DNA of 64,000 nt, taken from NCBI GenBank assembly GCA_963696315.1, contig CAVOJU010000020.1, positions 1 to 64,000 on the forward strand. The letters are read 5' to 3'. A program made the translations under genes and the position numbers. The notes under the pieces are model-generated. The model did not search any database and had not been told where the DNA came from. It worked only from the letters and a program-made list of their open reading frames with translations. This DNA is from CAWKEY01 sp963696315. Its GTDB lineage: Bacteria; Pseudomonadota; Gammaproteobacteria; Methylococcales; Methylomonadaceae. Positions 19,834 through 29,384 of this stretch are shown here, one piece after another (the first letter of the stretch is position 1; every line of letters starts with the position of its first letter).

Positions 19834-20195
19834 GAGAGAATCTAAAGGGTTAGGTTAAAGGTTAAAAACGAGAGTGGTTTAAAGGCGGACGGTACTCCGC
19901 CAACCACCATCATCCCGATCCAAAAACCCAAAAGCCCATAGTGTTCCAGGGCTTTTGCTTCTTGGCGCAGCAGAGAGGACTCGGGCCAACCGGGCAACGA
20001 ATTCCTGCGGGCTGGAATTTTAACACACTGGCCGGCAATATCCGTTGTTTTGTTCATGCGCCAGACTCGTCCGGTGAGCCTGCATGGCCGGATCAGCAGG
20101 TAACACTTCTGTAACTTTTTTAAACTAGGTGCGTGCTAAAGGCCCATTGTATAATTGGCTGAATTGTTGTTTTTACTATTCAAAAAAGGACTGAT
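19834..20195. other. Divergent spacer between pfp and pssA
   Basis: 362 bases without a gene. Positions 19845-19868 hold loosely heptad-spaced GGTTA/AGGTT units, like the repeats at 13504 and 22733. A TATAAT at 20150-20155 could be the -10 of pssA; I see no good -35. Nothing else is recognisable. Confidence 0.5.
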
Positions 20196-20951
20196 ATGAC
20201 CCCTCAAAAACCCGCCATAAACCGCCGCCGCGGCATTTATCTGTTGCCTAACCTGTTTACAACGGGAGCTCTGTTTTCGGGTTTTTACGCGATTACCTCA
20301 GCCATGGGCGGGCGTTACGAGACCGCTGCCGTTGCGATTTTTGTGGCCATGATTCTGGATGGCCTGGATGGCCGGGTCGCCCGGCTGACCAATACCCAGA
20401 GTGAATTCGGTGTTCAATACGATAGTCTGTCGGATATGGTGTCGTTTGGTGCCGCGCCGGCCCTGGTGATGTATCTGTGGGCCTTTTCAAGCCTGGGCAA
20501 GCTTGGGTTGTTCGCGGCCTTTGTGCATATGGCAGGCGGCGCCTTGCGCCTGGCTCGCTTTAATACCCAGGTCGAGACCGCCGACAAGCGTTACTTTCAG
20601 GGCTTACCTAGTCCTGCCGCCGCCGCCATTCTGGCCGGATTTATCTGGATTTGCCTGGAATATGGCTATGATATTGAGGTCTTTAAATATTTCGCCCTGG
20701 TATTGACCATCAGCACAGGCTTGTTGATGGTAAGTAATTTCCGCTATTCCAGCTTCAAGGAAATCGATTTAAAAGGCAAGGTGCCTTTTGTGATGGCGAT
20801 TGCCGTCATGCTGGGCATTGCTTTTGTCATGGCGCAGCCGCAGATCATGTTGTTCCTTCTGTTTTTTGGCCTATGCGATTTCAGGACCGGTGGTCACGCT
20901 GGTGATGCGCAAGCGCAGATGGCTGGGCCGCAAATCGTAAAATCTGCTTGA
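20196..20951 (+). CDS. pssA: CDP-diacylglycerol--serine O-phosphatidyltransferase
   Basis: An integral membrane enzyme making phosphatidylserine, the precursor of phosphatidylethanolamine. The complete CDP-alcohol phosphotransferase motif is present with exact spacing: D55-x2-D58-G59-x2-A62-R63-x8-G72-x3-D76-x3-D80. Several hydrophobic helices follow. The last ~27 residues (CDFRTGGHAGDAQ...) are out of character. Dropping one T from the T6 run at 20862-20867 gives LAYAISGPVVTLVMRKRRW and a stop at 20938-20940, as in homologues. The true end is therefore probably 20940 in the other frame. Confidence 0.9.
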   Translation: MTPQKPAINRRRGIYLLPNLFTTGALFSGFYAITSAMGGRYETAAVAIFVAMILDGLDGRVARLTNTQSEFGVQYDSLSDMVSFGAAPALVMYLWAFSSLGKLGLFAAFVHMAGGALRLARFNTQVETADKRYFQGLPSPAAAAILAGFIWICLEYGYDIEVFKYFALVLTISTGLLMVSNFRYSSFKEIDLKGKVPFVMAIAVMLGIAFVMAQPQIMLFLLFFGLCDFRTGGHAGDAQAQMAGPQIVKSA

Positions 20952-21181
20952 GGCCTTATAGTCATTGGCGTATAGTCTAAAACATGCTTATCCCAAACAA
21001 CCTCGTATCTCAGCTCTATTCGGCTTTGGCAAAATTCTCCGGCACGGTCTTGCGCGCCGGATTATACCTGCCTCTCAGACGCCTGCCCTGACGGGCATAT
21101 TCTTTTCTTTCACTAATTGCATCCCCTGTATTTATCAACCATCGATGGCGACGTTGACGGCTCCCCATGAATGGAGTTCTT

Positions 21182-22726
21182 ATGAAAGACAAATTAATTA
21201 TATTTGATACTACCCTGCGCGATGGCGAGCAAAGCCCAGGCGCTTCGATGACGCGCGACGAAAAAGTCAGGATTGCCAGGGCCCTCGAGCGCTTGAAGGT
21301 AGATGTCATCGAAGCGGGGTTTCCGGTGGCCAGTGTCGGTGATTTCGAAGCCGTCCAGGCAGTTGCCAAGGCTATCAAGGATAGTACCGTTTGCGGCCTG
21401 GCCAGAGCTTTGGACAAGGATATTGACCGCGCCGGCGAAGCTCTCAAAGGCGCTAGTCGTTCACGCATTCACACCTTCATCGCCACGTCGCCGATTCATA
21501 TGCAGATGAAGCTGCAGATGCCGCCGGAGCAAGTCATTGATTATGCCGTCAGAGCGGTCAAGCGTGCCCGCCAATACACCGATGATGTCGAATTTTCTGC
21601 CGAAGATGCCGGACGTTCTGAAGAAGATTTTTTGTGCCGGATTCTTGAGGCCGTGATCGATGCCGGGGCCAGCACACTGAATATTCCCGACACCGTCGGC
21701 TACAGCATTCCGCAGCAGTTTGGCGCCACGCTTGCCAATCTGATCAGACGCATACCGAATTCTGACAAGGCCATTTTTTCGGTGCATTGCCATAATGATC
21801 TGGGCTTGGCCGTCGCCAATTCATTGTCGGCGGTAATGAATGGCGCCCGCCAGGTCGAGTGCACCATCAATGGCTTGGGTGAGCGTGCCGGCAATGCCTC
21901 GCTGGAAGAAGTCGTTATGGCCGTGCGTACGCGCCAGGATGTGTTTGCCTGCCAAACCGGCATCGATACGCGCGAAATTGTTACCTGCTCAAAACTGGTC
22001 TCCTCGATTACCGGTTTTCCAGTGCAGCCCAACAAAGCCATCGTCGGCGCCAATGCCTTTGCCCATGAGTCCGGCATTCACCAGGACGGTGTCCTGAAAA
22101 GCCGGGAGACCTACGAAATCATGCGCGCAGAAGATGTCGGCTGGTCGGCCAACCGCATGGTGATGGGCAAACACTCGGGCCGCAATGCCTTCAAGAGCCG
22201 CATGACTGAACTCGGTTTTGAATTTACTTCAGAAGAAGAATTAAACGATGCCTTTTTCCGCTTTAAACAGCTTGCCGATAAAAAGCATGAAATTTTTGAT
22301 GAGGACCTACAGGCGCTGATTTCGGAAGTGGGTTTTGAGTCCGAAGACGAGCACGTCAAACTGATCGCCTTGAAAGTCTGCTCGGAAACCGGCGAAGTAC
22401 CCAATGCCCAGGTGACGCTGCGGGTCGACAACAAAGAAGTCACCGGCAGCTCGAATGGCGGCGGCGCAGTCGACGCCAGCTTAAAAGCCATAGAGAAACT
22501 GGTGCAGACCCACGCCATCCTCGAACTGTATTCGGTAAACAACATCACCAACGGTACCGATGCTCAGGGTGAAGTGACCGTTCGCCTTGAAAAGGCCGGC
22601 CGCATTGTCAACGGCCTGGGCGCCGATACTGATATTGTGATTGCCTCAGCCAAAGCCTATATCAATGCGGTTAATAAACTGCAGGCGCCCAACCAGCGGA
22701 GACATCCACAAAAAGGGGATGTTTAA
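21182..22726 (+). CDS. leuA: 2-isopropylmalate synthase
   Basis: 514 residues from ATG 21182, preceded by GGAG 7-8 bases upstream; the ATG at 21167 would add five residues but lacks a site. It condenses acetyl-CoA with 2-oxoisovalerate, the first step of leucine synthesis. Motifs: FDTTLRDGEQSPG (catalytic, metal Asp), HCHNDLGLAVANS (metal-binding His pair) and GLGERAGNASLEEV. The C-terminal regulatory domain (~390-510) gives leucine feedback. The 240-base leader has a small GC hairpin (TGCCC-TGAC-GGGCA near 21085) but no Leu-rich leader peptide that I can see. Confidence 0.95.
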   Translation: MKDKLIIFDTTLRDGEQSPGASMTRDEKVRIARALERLKVDVIEAGFPVASVGDFEAVQAVAKAIKDSTVCGLARALDKDIDRAGEALKGASRSRIHTFIATSPIHMQMKLQMPPEQVIDYAVRAVKRARQYTDDVEFSAEDAGRSEEDFLCRILEAVIDAGASTLNIPDTVGYSIPQQFGATLANLIRRIPNSDKAIFSVHCHNDLGLAVANSLSAVMNGARQVECTINGLGERAGNASLEEVVMAVRTRQDVFACQTGIDTREIVTCSKLVSSITGFPVQPNKAIVGANAFAHESGIHQDGVLKSRETYEIMRAEDVGWSANRMVMGKHSGRNAFKSRMTELGFEFTSEEELNDAFFRFKQLADKKHEIFDEDLQALISEVGFESEDEHVKLIALKVCSETGEVPNAQVTLRVDNKEVTGSSNGGGAVDASLKAIEKLVQTHAILELYSVNNITNGTDAQGEVTVRLEKAGRIVNGLGADTDIVIASAKAYINAVNKLQAPNQRRHPQKGDV

Positions 22727-22732
22727 AAAACC

Positions 22733-22760
22733 AAGGTTCAAGGTAAAAGATGCAAGGTGC
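22733..22760. repeat. Degenerate heptamer repeat
   Basis: Four consecutive 7-base units: AAGGTTC, AAGGTAA, AAGATGC, AAGGTGC. They begin 6 bases after the leuA stop. The last unit is the reverse complement type of the GCACCTT heptamers at 13504-13531. Confidence 0.65.
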
Positions 22761-22975
22761 AAAGACTCAACACCTATCACACGTCTTTCCGGCAGGGATT
22801 GCCGGAATCCAAAAGCCATGGATGGCAAAGCTCAGCTCAAACACATGCGGCCAGAATACCGGCACGGCATGTCATTTTGAAAAAGTGATGGCTACTGAGA
22901 TGCAAGCGCTAGCTTTAACGCAGGAGTGGATCCATTCGCCCGCGCAGCTGCCCGCTTTATCCGGGAGAATCGCTT

Positions 22976-23686
22976 GTGGATAACGCAACGCGTCTGCACT
23001 ATCTGAAAGCCATGGGCATCGATGTTTGGGTGCCCAGAGCTTCAAGGTCTTTGGCTGGCGCCGTCACCGAGCCTGCCGATGTGGATGATTCGATTATCGA
23101 AGCGGCATCAGCAGAGGCGGCGGCGGTTACCGACAACTGGGAGTCATTGCAAGCTGAGGTCGCCGCCTGCCGAAAATGCGTGTTGTGCGAGACCCGCACG
23201 CAAACGGTTTTTGGCTCGGGCAACAAGCAAGCAGACTGGCTGCTGATCGGTGAAGCACCGGGGCAGAGTGAAGATCAGCAAGGCCTGCCGTTTGTCGGCA
23301 GTGCCGGACAGTTGCTGACGGAAATGTTAAGGGCCATTGGCCTGGCACGGGAAGACGTTTTTATTGCCAATATAGTAAAATGCCGTCCGCCCGGTAATCG
23401 CGATCCGAAAGCCGACGAAGTTGCCGCCTGTCATGATTATCTTCAGCGCCAACGGGCGCTGATTAAACCCAAAATCATTCTGGCTTTGGGCCGAATCGCT
23501 GCGCAAACCTTGTTAAAAACCGATGCCCCCCTCGCCAAACTGCGCGGCAACGTCCATACTTTAGAGGGAACACCAGTCGTTGTCATTTATCACCCCGCGT
23601 ATTTGTTACGCACCTTGATAGATAAACGCAAGGCCTGGATGGATTTACAATTAGCACTCATGACCTATAAAAAGTTTGAAGGTTGA
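22976..23686 (+). CDS. Family 4 uracil-DNA glycosylase
   Basis: 236 residues with a GTG start. It removes uracil from DNA. Motif GEAPGQSEDQQGLPFVG (92-108) and the later HPAYLLR motif are those of family 4. Four cysteines that can hold a [4Fe-4S] cluster are C65 and C68 (ACRKC) with C136 (IVKCRPPGNR) and C152 (AACHDY). The N-terminal ~55 residues are a low-complexity Ala/Glu/Asp-rich extension seen in many proteobacterial members. It is followed two bases later by rimI, a common pairing. Confidence 0.92.
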   Translation: MDNATRLHYLKAMGIDVWVPRASRSLAGAVTEPADVDDSIIEAASAEAAAVTDNWESLQAEVAACRKCVLCETRTQTVFGSGNKQADWLLIGEAPGQSEDQQGLPFVGSAGQLLTEMLRAIGLAREDVFIANIVKCRPPGNRDPKADEVAACHDYLQRQRALIKPKIILALGRIAAQTLLKTDAPLAKLRGNVHTLEGTPVVVIYHPAYLLRTLIDKRKAWMDLQLALMTYKKFEG

Positions 23687-23688
23687 TC

Positions 23689-24228
23689 ATGCTGGGATTA
23701 TTAGAAAAAATAAAAGATCTTGTCATTTACGACGCCGATAGGGAATTTTATGCCAAAGTATTTCCGGATTCTGTCGGCAGAAAAGATCTAATGCGTCTTA
23801 GAAGAATGACGACGGCAGATTTGCCGAGCGTTATAGCCATTGAAAGAAAAAACTACCAGTTTCCCTGGACCGAAGACATTTTTAGAGACTGCTTTAAAGC
23901 CCGTTACAGCTGTTGGGTTTGCGAGGAACTGGACAATATTCTGGGCTACAGCATCGTTTCCATAGCCGTAGGCGAGGCGCATATTTTAAATATTTGCGTG
24001 GATCCCGCCGAACAGAATCAAGGCATCGGCCGGAAAATGCTGGAAAATCTGATCGAAGTCGCCAGAGGCCGGGCCGAGACTATTTTTCTGGAAGTGCGCC
24101 CGTCCAATCTCGGCGCGATTGCCCTGTATGAAAAAATGGGCTTTAACGAGATAGGCATCAGAAAAGGCTATTACCCCGCCGAACATGGCCGTGAAGATGC
24201 CATCATGCTGGCATTGGAGCTGCTTTAG
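23689..24228 (+). CDS. rimI: Ribosomal protein S18-alanine N-acetyltransferase
   Basis: 179 residues from ATG 23689; an in-frame TTG at 23683 overlaps the previous stop but is less likely. GNAT fold: acetyl-CoA loop VDPAEQNQGIGRKML (Q/RxxGxG/A), then LEVRPSNLGAIALYEKMGF and the RimI signature GIRKGYYP. It acetylates the N-terminal Ala of S18. The N-terminal ~35 residues (LEKIKDLVIYDADREFYAKVF) are longer than in E. coli RimI. Confidence 0.9.
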   Translation: MLGLLEKIKDLVIYDADREFYAKVFPDSVGRKDLMRLRRMTTADLPSVIAIERKNYQFPWTEDIFRDCFKARYSCWVCEELDNILGYSIVSIAVGEAHILNICVDPAEQNQGIGRKMLENLIEVARGRAETIFLEVRPSNLGAIALYEKMGFNEIGIRKGYYPAEHGREDAIMLALELL

Positions 24229-24310
24229 CCGGTCTTGAACCATCAGGGCAGGCCTGTCGGGGCACAGTATTTTTAGCGCTTAGTAATGCGCACGAAATAA
24301 GCTGAACAAG

Positions 24311-24358
24311 TGTAGGTGCGAATTTATTCGTACAGTGCGGATGAATCCGCACCTGCAC
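24311..24358. repeat. REP-like imperfect palindrome
   Basis: TGTAGGTGCGAATTTATTCG at 24311-24330 pairs with CGGATGAATCCGCACCTGCA at 24338-24357 with few mismatches. It lies between converging rimI and suhB. About 60 bases upstream, at 24246-24265, is a fragment (GGGCAGGCCTGTC) similar to the core of the palindrome at 47217. Confidence 0.75.
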
Positions 24359-24409
24359 AGAAAATTGTTTCTCAGAGTTGCACAAGTTATTTGATACGCG
24401 TTCCTTGGC

Positions 24410-25204
24410 TTATTTCAGGTTGCTGGTGACATGGGGCTCAATCAGTTGATACATCATCTGATGCATTTTCGGACTGCCGGCGATAACATTGCCCGATTGC
24501 CAATACTTGTCGTCGAAAGAAAAGTCGGTAACCACGCCGCCAGCCTCTTTGATCAGCAAAATACCCGCTGCCATATCCCATTCCATGATACCTATTTCCC
24601 AGTAGCCGTCCAGGCGGCCCGCCGCAACATAGGCCAAATCCAGTGCGGCCGCACCGGCGCGGCGAATACCCGCACACTCGGTTGTCAAGGCGCGGAACAT
24701 GCCCAAATAGGCATCCAGATGCAAATCGGTTTTAAACGGGAAACCGGTGCCCACCAGGGCGCCTTTCATGCTGGTTTGATTGGTGACTCTCAGGCGGCGG
24801 TTATTGAGCATGGCGCCACCGCCGCGTTTGGCAGTGAATAATTCGTCGCGCAACGGGTCATAAATAACGCCAACCTCAAGCTTGCCCTTGTATTTCAGGG
24901 CGATAGAAACAGCATATTGCGGGAAACCATGCAGGAAGTTGGTGGTACCGTCCAAAGGATCAATCACCCAGACAAAATCGTTACCTTTATGCTTGCCGCT
25001 TTCTTCCGCAAGAATCGCGTGCTCGGGATATGCGGCCTTAATGATGTTAATGATCTCCCGCTCGGCCATTTGGTCAACTTCACTGGCGTAATCATTTTTA
25101 CCTTTTTGACTGATTTGCAGGCGGCCGACATTATCGGCAGAACGAAGAATCAGCTCGCCGGCGCTTCTTGCAGCACGGACGGCAATATTGAGCATTGGTT
25201 GCAT
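24410..25204 (-). CDS. suhB: Inositol-1-monophosphatase SuhB
   Basis: 264 residues. Metal-site motifs are EESGKHKG, WVIDPLDGTTNFLHG (both Asp present) and MEWDMAAGILLIKEAGG. GIRRAGAAALDLAYVAAGRLDGYWE is the bacterial SuhB stretch. It hydrolyses inositol phosphate and, in E. coli, also acts as a transcription factor for rRNA operon antitermination. Divergent from trmJ with a 90-base spacer. Confidence 0.95.
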   Translation of the reverse strand: MQPMLNIAVRAARSAGELILRSADNVGRLQISQKGKNDYASEVDQMAEREIINIIKAAYPEHAILAEESGKHKGNDFVWVIDPLDGTTNFLHGFPQYAVSIALKYKGKLEVGVIYDPLRDELFTAKRGGGAMLNNRRLRVTNQTSMKGALVGTGFPFKTDLHLDAYLGMFRALTTECAGIRRAGAAALDLAYVAAGRLDGYWEIGIMEWDMAAGILLIKEAGGVVTDFSFDDKYWQSGNVIAGSPKMHQMMYQLIEPHVTSNLK

Positions 25205-25293
25205 AACTTGAATTTATAATGAGCACAGAAATCGCCATAGGATAGCAAATCTTTTGGTAAACTTGGCGCTTTTTTCCGCGTAGAGACAATGCC

Positions 25294-26022
25294 TTGCTGT
25301 CCAATATAAAAATCGTTCTGGTCGAAACCACGCATCCGGGTAATATCGGCGCGGTAGCGCGGGCCATGAAGAACATGAAGATGGATAATCTTTGGCTGGT
25401 TGCGCCTAAAATTTTTCCCAGTAGCGATGCCACCGCCCGTGCCTCCGGTGCAGATGATGTGTTGGCGGCGGCAACCGTTTGCAACAGCCTGCAGGACGCC
25501 ATTGCCGATTGCCCTCTGGTCATTGGCGCCAGTGCCCGCTGCCGAACCATTAGCTGGCCGGAAATTACGCCCCGCGAATGCGCCGCAAAAGTCCTGACTG
25601 CGGCCTCCTTGCATAAAGTGGCCATCGTGTTTGGCCGGGAAAATTCCGGCTTGAAAAATCATGAACTGGATGTCTGCCAAACCTTATTAAGAATTCCCTG
25701 CAACAGCGAATACAGTTCGTTAAATCTGGCCGCCGCCGTGCAAGTGATCTGCTATGAAATTTTTGTTGCCTCGGGATTGCAGGAAGAAGTGCTGATTGGC
25801 GATAAAGGTCAAAGTCCTTTGGCAACCGCGGCGCAAATGGAGTCTTTTTATGCCCATTTGACAGAGGCATTAACCGATATCGGTTTTATGCAGCCGGGTA
25901 AATCAAAATCCATCATGCGGCGTTTACGCCGAATCTATAACCGGATCCAACTGGACACAAAAGAAGTCGACATACTCCGGGGCATCTTGAGAATGTCTCA
26001 GGGCAACAAGAGGAGTCAGTGA
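25294..26022 (+). CDS. trmJ: tRNA (cytidine/uridine-2'-O-)-methyltransferase TrmJ
   Basis: 242 residues; TTG start at 25294, fitting the family opening MLSNIKIVLVETTHPGNIGA. An out-of-frame ATG lies five bases before. SPOUT-class knot motifs: HPGNIGAVARAMKNMK, VAIVFGRENSGLKNHEL and IPCNSEYSSLNLAAAVQV. It methylates position 32 of several tRNAs. The stop overlaps cysE (TGATG). In many gammaproteobacteria trmJ-cysE-iscR are adjacent; iscR is absent here. Confidence 0.93.
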   Translation: MLSNIKIVLVETTHPGNIGAVARAMKNMKMDNLWLVAPKIFPSSDATARASGADDVLAAATVCNSLQDAIADCPLVIGASARCRTISWPEITPRECAAKVLTAASLHKVAIVFGRENSGLKNHELDVCQTLLRIPCNSEYSSLNLAAAVQVICYEIFVASGLQEEVLIGDKGQSPLATAAQMESFYAHLTEALTDIGFMQPGKSKSIMRRLRRIYNRIQLDTKEVDILRGILRMSQGNKRSQ

Positions 26023-26789
26023 TGTTTAGCCGGTTAAAAGAAGATATTGCCTGCGTTTTTGAACGCGATCCGGCCGCGCAGTCGGTATGGGAAGTTATTA
26101 CTGCCTACCCCGGCTTTCATGCCATTTTGGTGCATCGTTTCAGCCATTTGTGCTGGCAATCCGGCTTTAAATGGCTGGCGCGTTTTAGCGCTCATATGGG
26201 CCGATTCCTGACCGGCATTGAAATTCACCCGGGCGCGCAAATAGGCCGGCGCTTTTTTATTGACCACGGCATGGGCGTGGTCATAGGAGAGACCGCTGTC
26301 ATCGGCGATGACTGCACCTTGTATCACGGCGTAACCCTGGGCGGCACCACCTGGAAAAAAGGCAAGCGCCATCCAACCCTGCATAACGGCGTAGTGGTGG
26401 GCGCTGGCGCCAAAGTATTAGGGCCCATCGAAATTGGCGCGGGGGCCAGAGTCGGCTCCAATTCGGTGGTATTAAAATCGGTGCCGGCGGGAGCCACCGT
26501 AGTCGGCATTCCCGGCCACATTACCGACCCCAATGCCAAAAAGCGAACGCTCGCCCTCGATGAAATTGCCGGAAAAATGGATTTTGACCCTTATGGCTTA
26601 ACCGCCGACATGCCCGATCCGATCGCACACGCCATCAACCGCATGCTGGAACATATTCATGTGCTGGACAAACAGATCAACACCCTGAAAAAAGTGCTGA
26701 ATGCCGCCGGCATTAACTGCCCGGAACCGCCCGTACCTGATCTGGACGACTGCGAAATTACCGACAGCTATAACCAAGACAAAAATTAA
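26022..26789 (+). CDS. cysE: Serine O-acetyltransferase
   Basis: 255 residues from ATG 26022; AGGAG at 26011-26015 supports this over the GTG at 26019. Left-handed beta-helix of hexapeptide repeats (~70-180) with the catalytic segments FIDHGMGVVIGETAVIGDD and YHGVTLGGT. It makes O-acetylserine for cysteine synthesis. The C-terminal ~75 residues form a predicted coiled helix (LEHIHVLDKQINTLKK) and end in an acidic DDCEI tail; a C-terminal Ile typically binds cysteine synthase, but here extra residues follow. Confidence 0.93.
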   Translation: MFSRLKEDIACVFERDPAAQSVWEVITAYPGFHAILVHRFSHLCWQSGFKWLARFSAHMGRFLTGIEIHPGAQIGRRFFIDHGMGVVIGETAVIGDDCTLYHGVTLGGTTWKKGKRHPTLHNGVVVGAGAKVLGPIEIGAGARVGSNSVVLKSVPAGATVVGIPGHITDPNAKKRTLALDEIAGKMDFDPYGLTADMPDPIAHAINRMLEHIHVLDKQINTLKKVLNAAGINCPEPPVPDLDDCEITDSYNQDKN

Positions 26790-26805
26790 AACAATAAATC
26801 AAGTT

Positions 26806-26845
26806 CCTGATTGAGCCCCTGCCAGCCGCCATGAATTCAATCAGG
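26806..26845. terminator. Hairpin between converging genes
   Basis: Perfect 9-bp inverted repeat CCTGATTGA (26806-26814) / TCAATCAGG (26837-26845) with a 22-base loop. It lies between cysE and the convergent small gene at 26856. There is no strong T-run, so termination efficiency is uncertain. Confidence 0.5.
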
Positions 26846-26855
26846 ACATTGCCCC

Positions 26856-27215
26856 TCAGATTTTTTTCTTGATGATGACCTTATCATCAATAATCAACTC
26901 TGAAATGCCGCCCAGCGACATATGCAATGTGCAGGAAGCTGTTTTAAAGCCGCCACTTTCGCCGACCCACTTCAGGGTAATATAAGAATCCTTATCGCTC
27001 TCGGTTTCTGAAGGGAAAAACACCTGCTCGCCGGTTTCCTTTTTAATGGCCAGCGGACATTTATTACTGGCCATCGTCTGCATGGCAGCATATGTTCTAA
27101 TTTTCGATGCCGCTTCCATCTCTTCTTTGGACTGGTCTTTACTGGTACCGACCAATATGAAGCCGATGACAATAAATGCAACTACACCTATGATGATTTT
27201 ACTGGTTTCAGACAT
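26856..27215 (-). CDS. Small membrane-anchored protein of unknown function
   Basis: 119 residues. One N-terminal membrane segment (residues 7-23, IIIGVVAFIVIGFILVG) is followed by a charged helical stretch and a C-terminal region with two Cys (SNKCPLAI and TASCTLHM) that could form a disulfide in the periplasm. I do not recognise a family. It stands alone, converging with cysE. Confidence 0.6.
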   Translation of the reverse strand: MSETSKIIIGVVAFIVIGFILVGTSKDQSKEEMEAASKIRTYAAMQTMASNKCPLAIKKETGEQVFFPSETESDKDSYITLKWVGESGGFKTASCTLHMSLGGISELIIDDKVIIKKKI

Positions 27216-27438
27216 TTACTTTCTCTTCTGTTGTGACAATTACAAACCATGCTAAGGACTATCCCAAGCATTCCCCTTTGGATTCTATGCTAATTATCCA
27301 GGCTCAGCAATGACTGATCATTAAGCGCGGTAAGCACCTTGCCGCCGCTGGGCAACGCCCGCCAAAAGCATGAAACACAAGACAAAAATGCGCTATCATG
27401 GCCGCCTCACTTCCGGATGCCTATAACAAGCGCTTTAT

Positions 27439-29341
27439 ATGAAAATCAATCGACTTATTCTGTTTCTGATTCTGGCCGTCTTAGCCAACGGCTTGCTGAC
27501 AGGCCTAAGCAATCTTCCGCAAGATGCGGGACCGGATGTGCCTGAAGGCAAAATCAGCAGTGTATCGTTTGCCCCGTTCCGCGAAGGCCAAAGCCCGTTG
27601 ACGGAAATTTATCCGAGCAAGGAACAAGTCGACGAGGACTTGCGGATGCTGGCCGATGAAACCTTTAGCATCCGCACGTATGCCAGTCTCGGCGGCTTGC
27701 AGGACGTGCCGGCACTGGCGCGAAAACACGGTCTGAAGATGATTCAGGGCGCCTGGCTAGGGCATGTCACCATGGCCGAGGAAAACGACGCCGAAGTACA
27801 ACAACTGATCCGTATGGCGAACGCCTATCCCGATGTCATTACCCGTGTCATTGTCGGCAACGAAGTCTTGTTGCGCGGCGAACTGGAACCTGAACAGCTG
27901 CTGCAATACATCCGCCAGGTCAAACAGGCGGTCAAACAGCCGGTTTCCTATGCCGATGTCTGGTCGTTTTATATGAAATACCCGGAAATCGCCCAGGAAG
28001 TCGACTTCATCACCGTGCATATCCTGCCTTACTGGGAAGACGAGCCGCTCAATATTGAACAAACCGCTGCCCACATTGAGAAGAATTATCGAAAAATACG
28101 CGAGGCCTATCCCGACAAACCTATTTTAATCGGCGAATCGGGCTGGCCCAGCGCAGGCCGCCAACGCGGCGATGCCGTTCCCAGCGTGGTCAACGCAGCC
28201 AAATTCATCCGCTCGCTGGTACAACTGGCCAACAAAAACGGCTTCGATTACAACATCGTGGAAGCCTTTAACCAGCCCTGGAAAAGCAAACTGGAAGGCG
28301 TCGTCGGCGCCAACTGGGGGCTGTATTCCGCCGATCGCGAAGCGGTATTTCCGCTGACCGGAAACGTCACCGAGAATTCGCATTGGCCGCAACGGGTCTT
28401 GTACGCCGGCTTACTGATGCTGCTAGTTGTGCTGGCTTATGCTCAACGCCTGCCGGCATGTGGGCTGCGCCTGGCTGGGTTTATCGGCTTCACGCAACTG
28501 CTCAGCGCCTTGCTGGTCAACCAGGCGGGCGATTTATGGTACACCAGCTACAGCACTATGGAACGCATACATGCTGTGTTTATCGTTGGCCTCAGCGCCG
28601 CCCTTGGGCGGTTTACTCCTGCGTCGCGCCCTTGATTTGTTAAACTCGCAAGACAGCAGTCCCGTGCTGAGCCTCTGGCTGCGCTATCTATACTTGGCAT
28701 TTGCTGCGCTTGCCATCTATAAATCAATCGGCCTGAGCCTGAACGGCCGTTATCTGAGCATGCCTTATCCGCTGACCAGTATCGCTGTCGCCGGCGTATT
28801 GGGCCTGATGCTTATTCGCTATTTTTCAGCCAGCAGAAACGCGGCGAATGCCTTGGAATTCAGCGCCTTAATGGGCACAGCACCCTTTTCCTGCCAACGC
28901 GCCAAAATTATCTCCTACTCGCTCGGCGCTATCGGCTTGGTGCTTGTTGTTGCGGAAACGGTCATCGTCATGTCCGGTATCGATTATATCAACGCTTACC
29001 CGCTGCTGGCCGACAGAGCATGGACTGCGTTCATGTTCACCAGAAACCAGGGGCAGTTGCTGGGCTGGGCGGTGATAATCGCCGCAGTCCTGATCGCATT
29101 GCCGCTCAGAGCTGCCGGCTATGCGCTGGGGTTTATGGCCTTGGCCGTTATTGCCGGTGAAACCTACGCCTTCACCGTCGGCCGCGATTTTGTAGAAGCC
29201 CATCCGCGACTGGGCGACAGCCTGTGGTCAGCGCTGGTCTACACCCTGATCAATTGCCAGCTGCTGCTTTGGCTGGCAAGCTTGGTGATACTCGCCGTAC
29301 CGCTATGGGCAGGCACCTCTAAAAAAGTGCCCGCCGCCTGA
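27439..29341 (+). CDS. GH17-family beta-1,3-glucanase/transglycosylase fused to membrane domain, frameshifted
   Basis: About 634 residues when read across one frameshift. Order: N-terminal membrane anchor (residues 5-22), a GH17 barrel (~30-310) with the acid/base Glu142 (VGNEVLLRGE) and nucleophile Glu233 (LIGESGWPSAGRQR), then about eight hydrophobic helices to the C-terminus. The break is an extra G in GGG at 28606-28608; corrected, it reads GLSAALGGLLLRRALDLL. A periplasmic GH17 domain tied to a polytopic membrane part suggests remodelling of a beta-glucan, such as a cell-envelope or osmoregulated glucan. A glucan synthase is not visible next to it. Confidence 0.8.
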
Positions 29342-29353
29342 TAAAATCGAACC

Positions 29354-29384
29354 TGCCGATAAGTTAAGACTTAACTGATCGGCA
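29354..29384. terminator. Bidirectional hairpin between converging genes
   Basis: TGCCGAT-A-AGTTAA / TTAACT-G-ATCGGCA with the loop GAC: a 31-base hairpin with one internal mismatch. It fills the space between the stop codons of the GH17 gene and cobO and could end transcription from both sides. Confidence 0.7.

Noticed and set aside
19842..20057. 71-codon minus-strand frame between pfp and pssA
   Set aside because: It reads through the heptad repeat region and has no start signal or recognisable domain.
20965..21207. 80-codon frame before leuA, considered as a leucine leader peptide
   Set aside because: It has no run of Leu codons and overlaps the leuA start; no attenuator follows.
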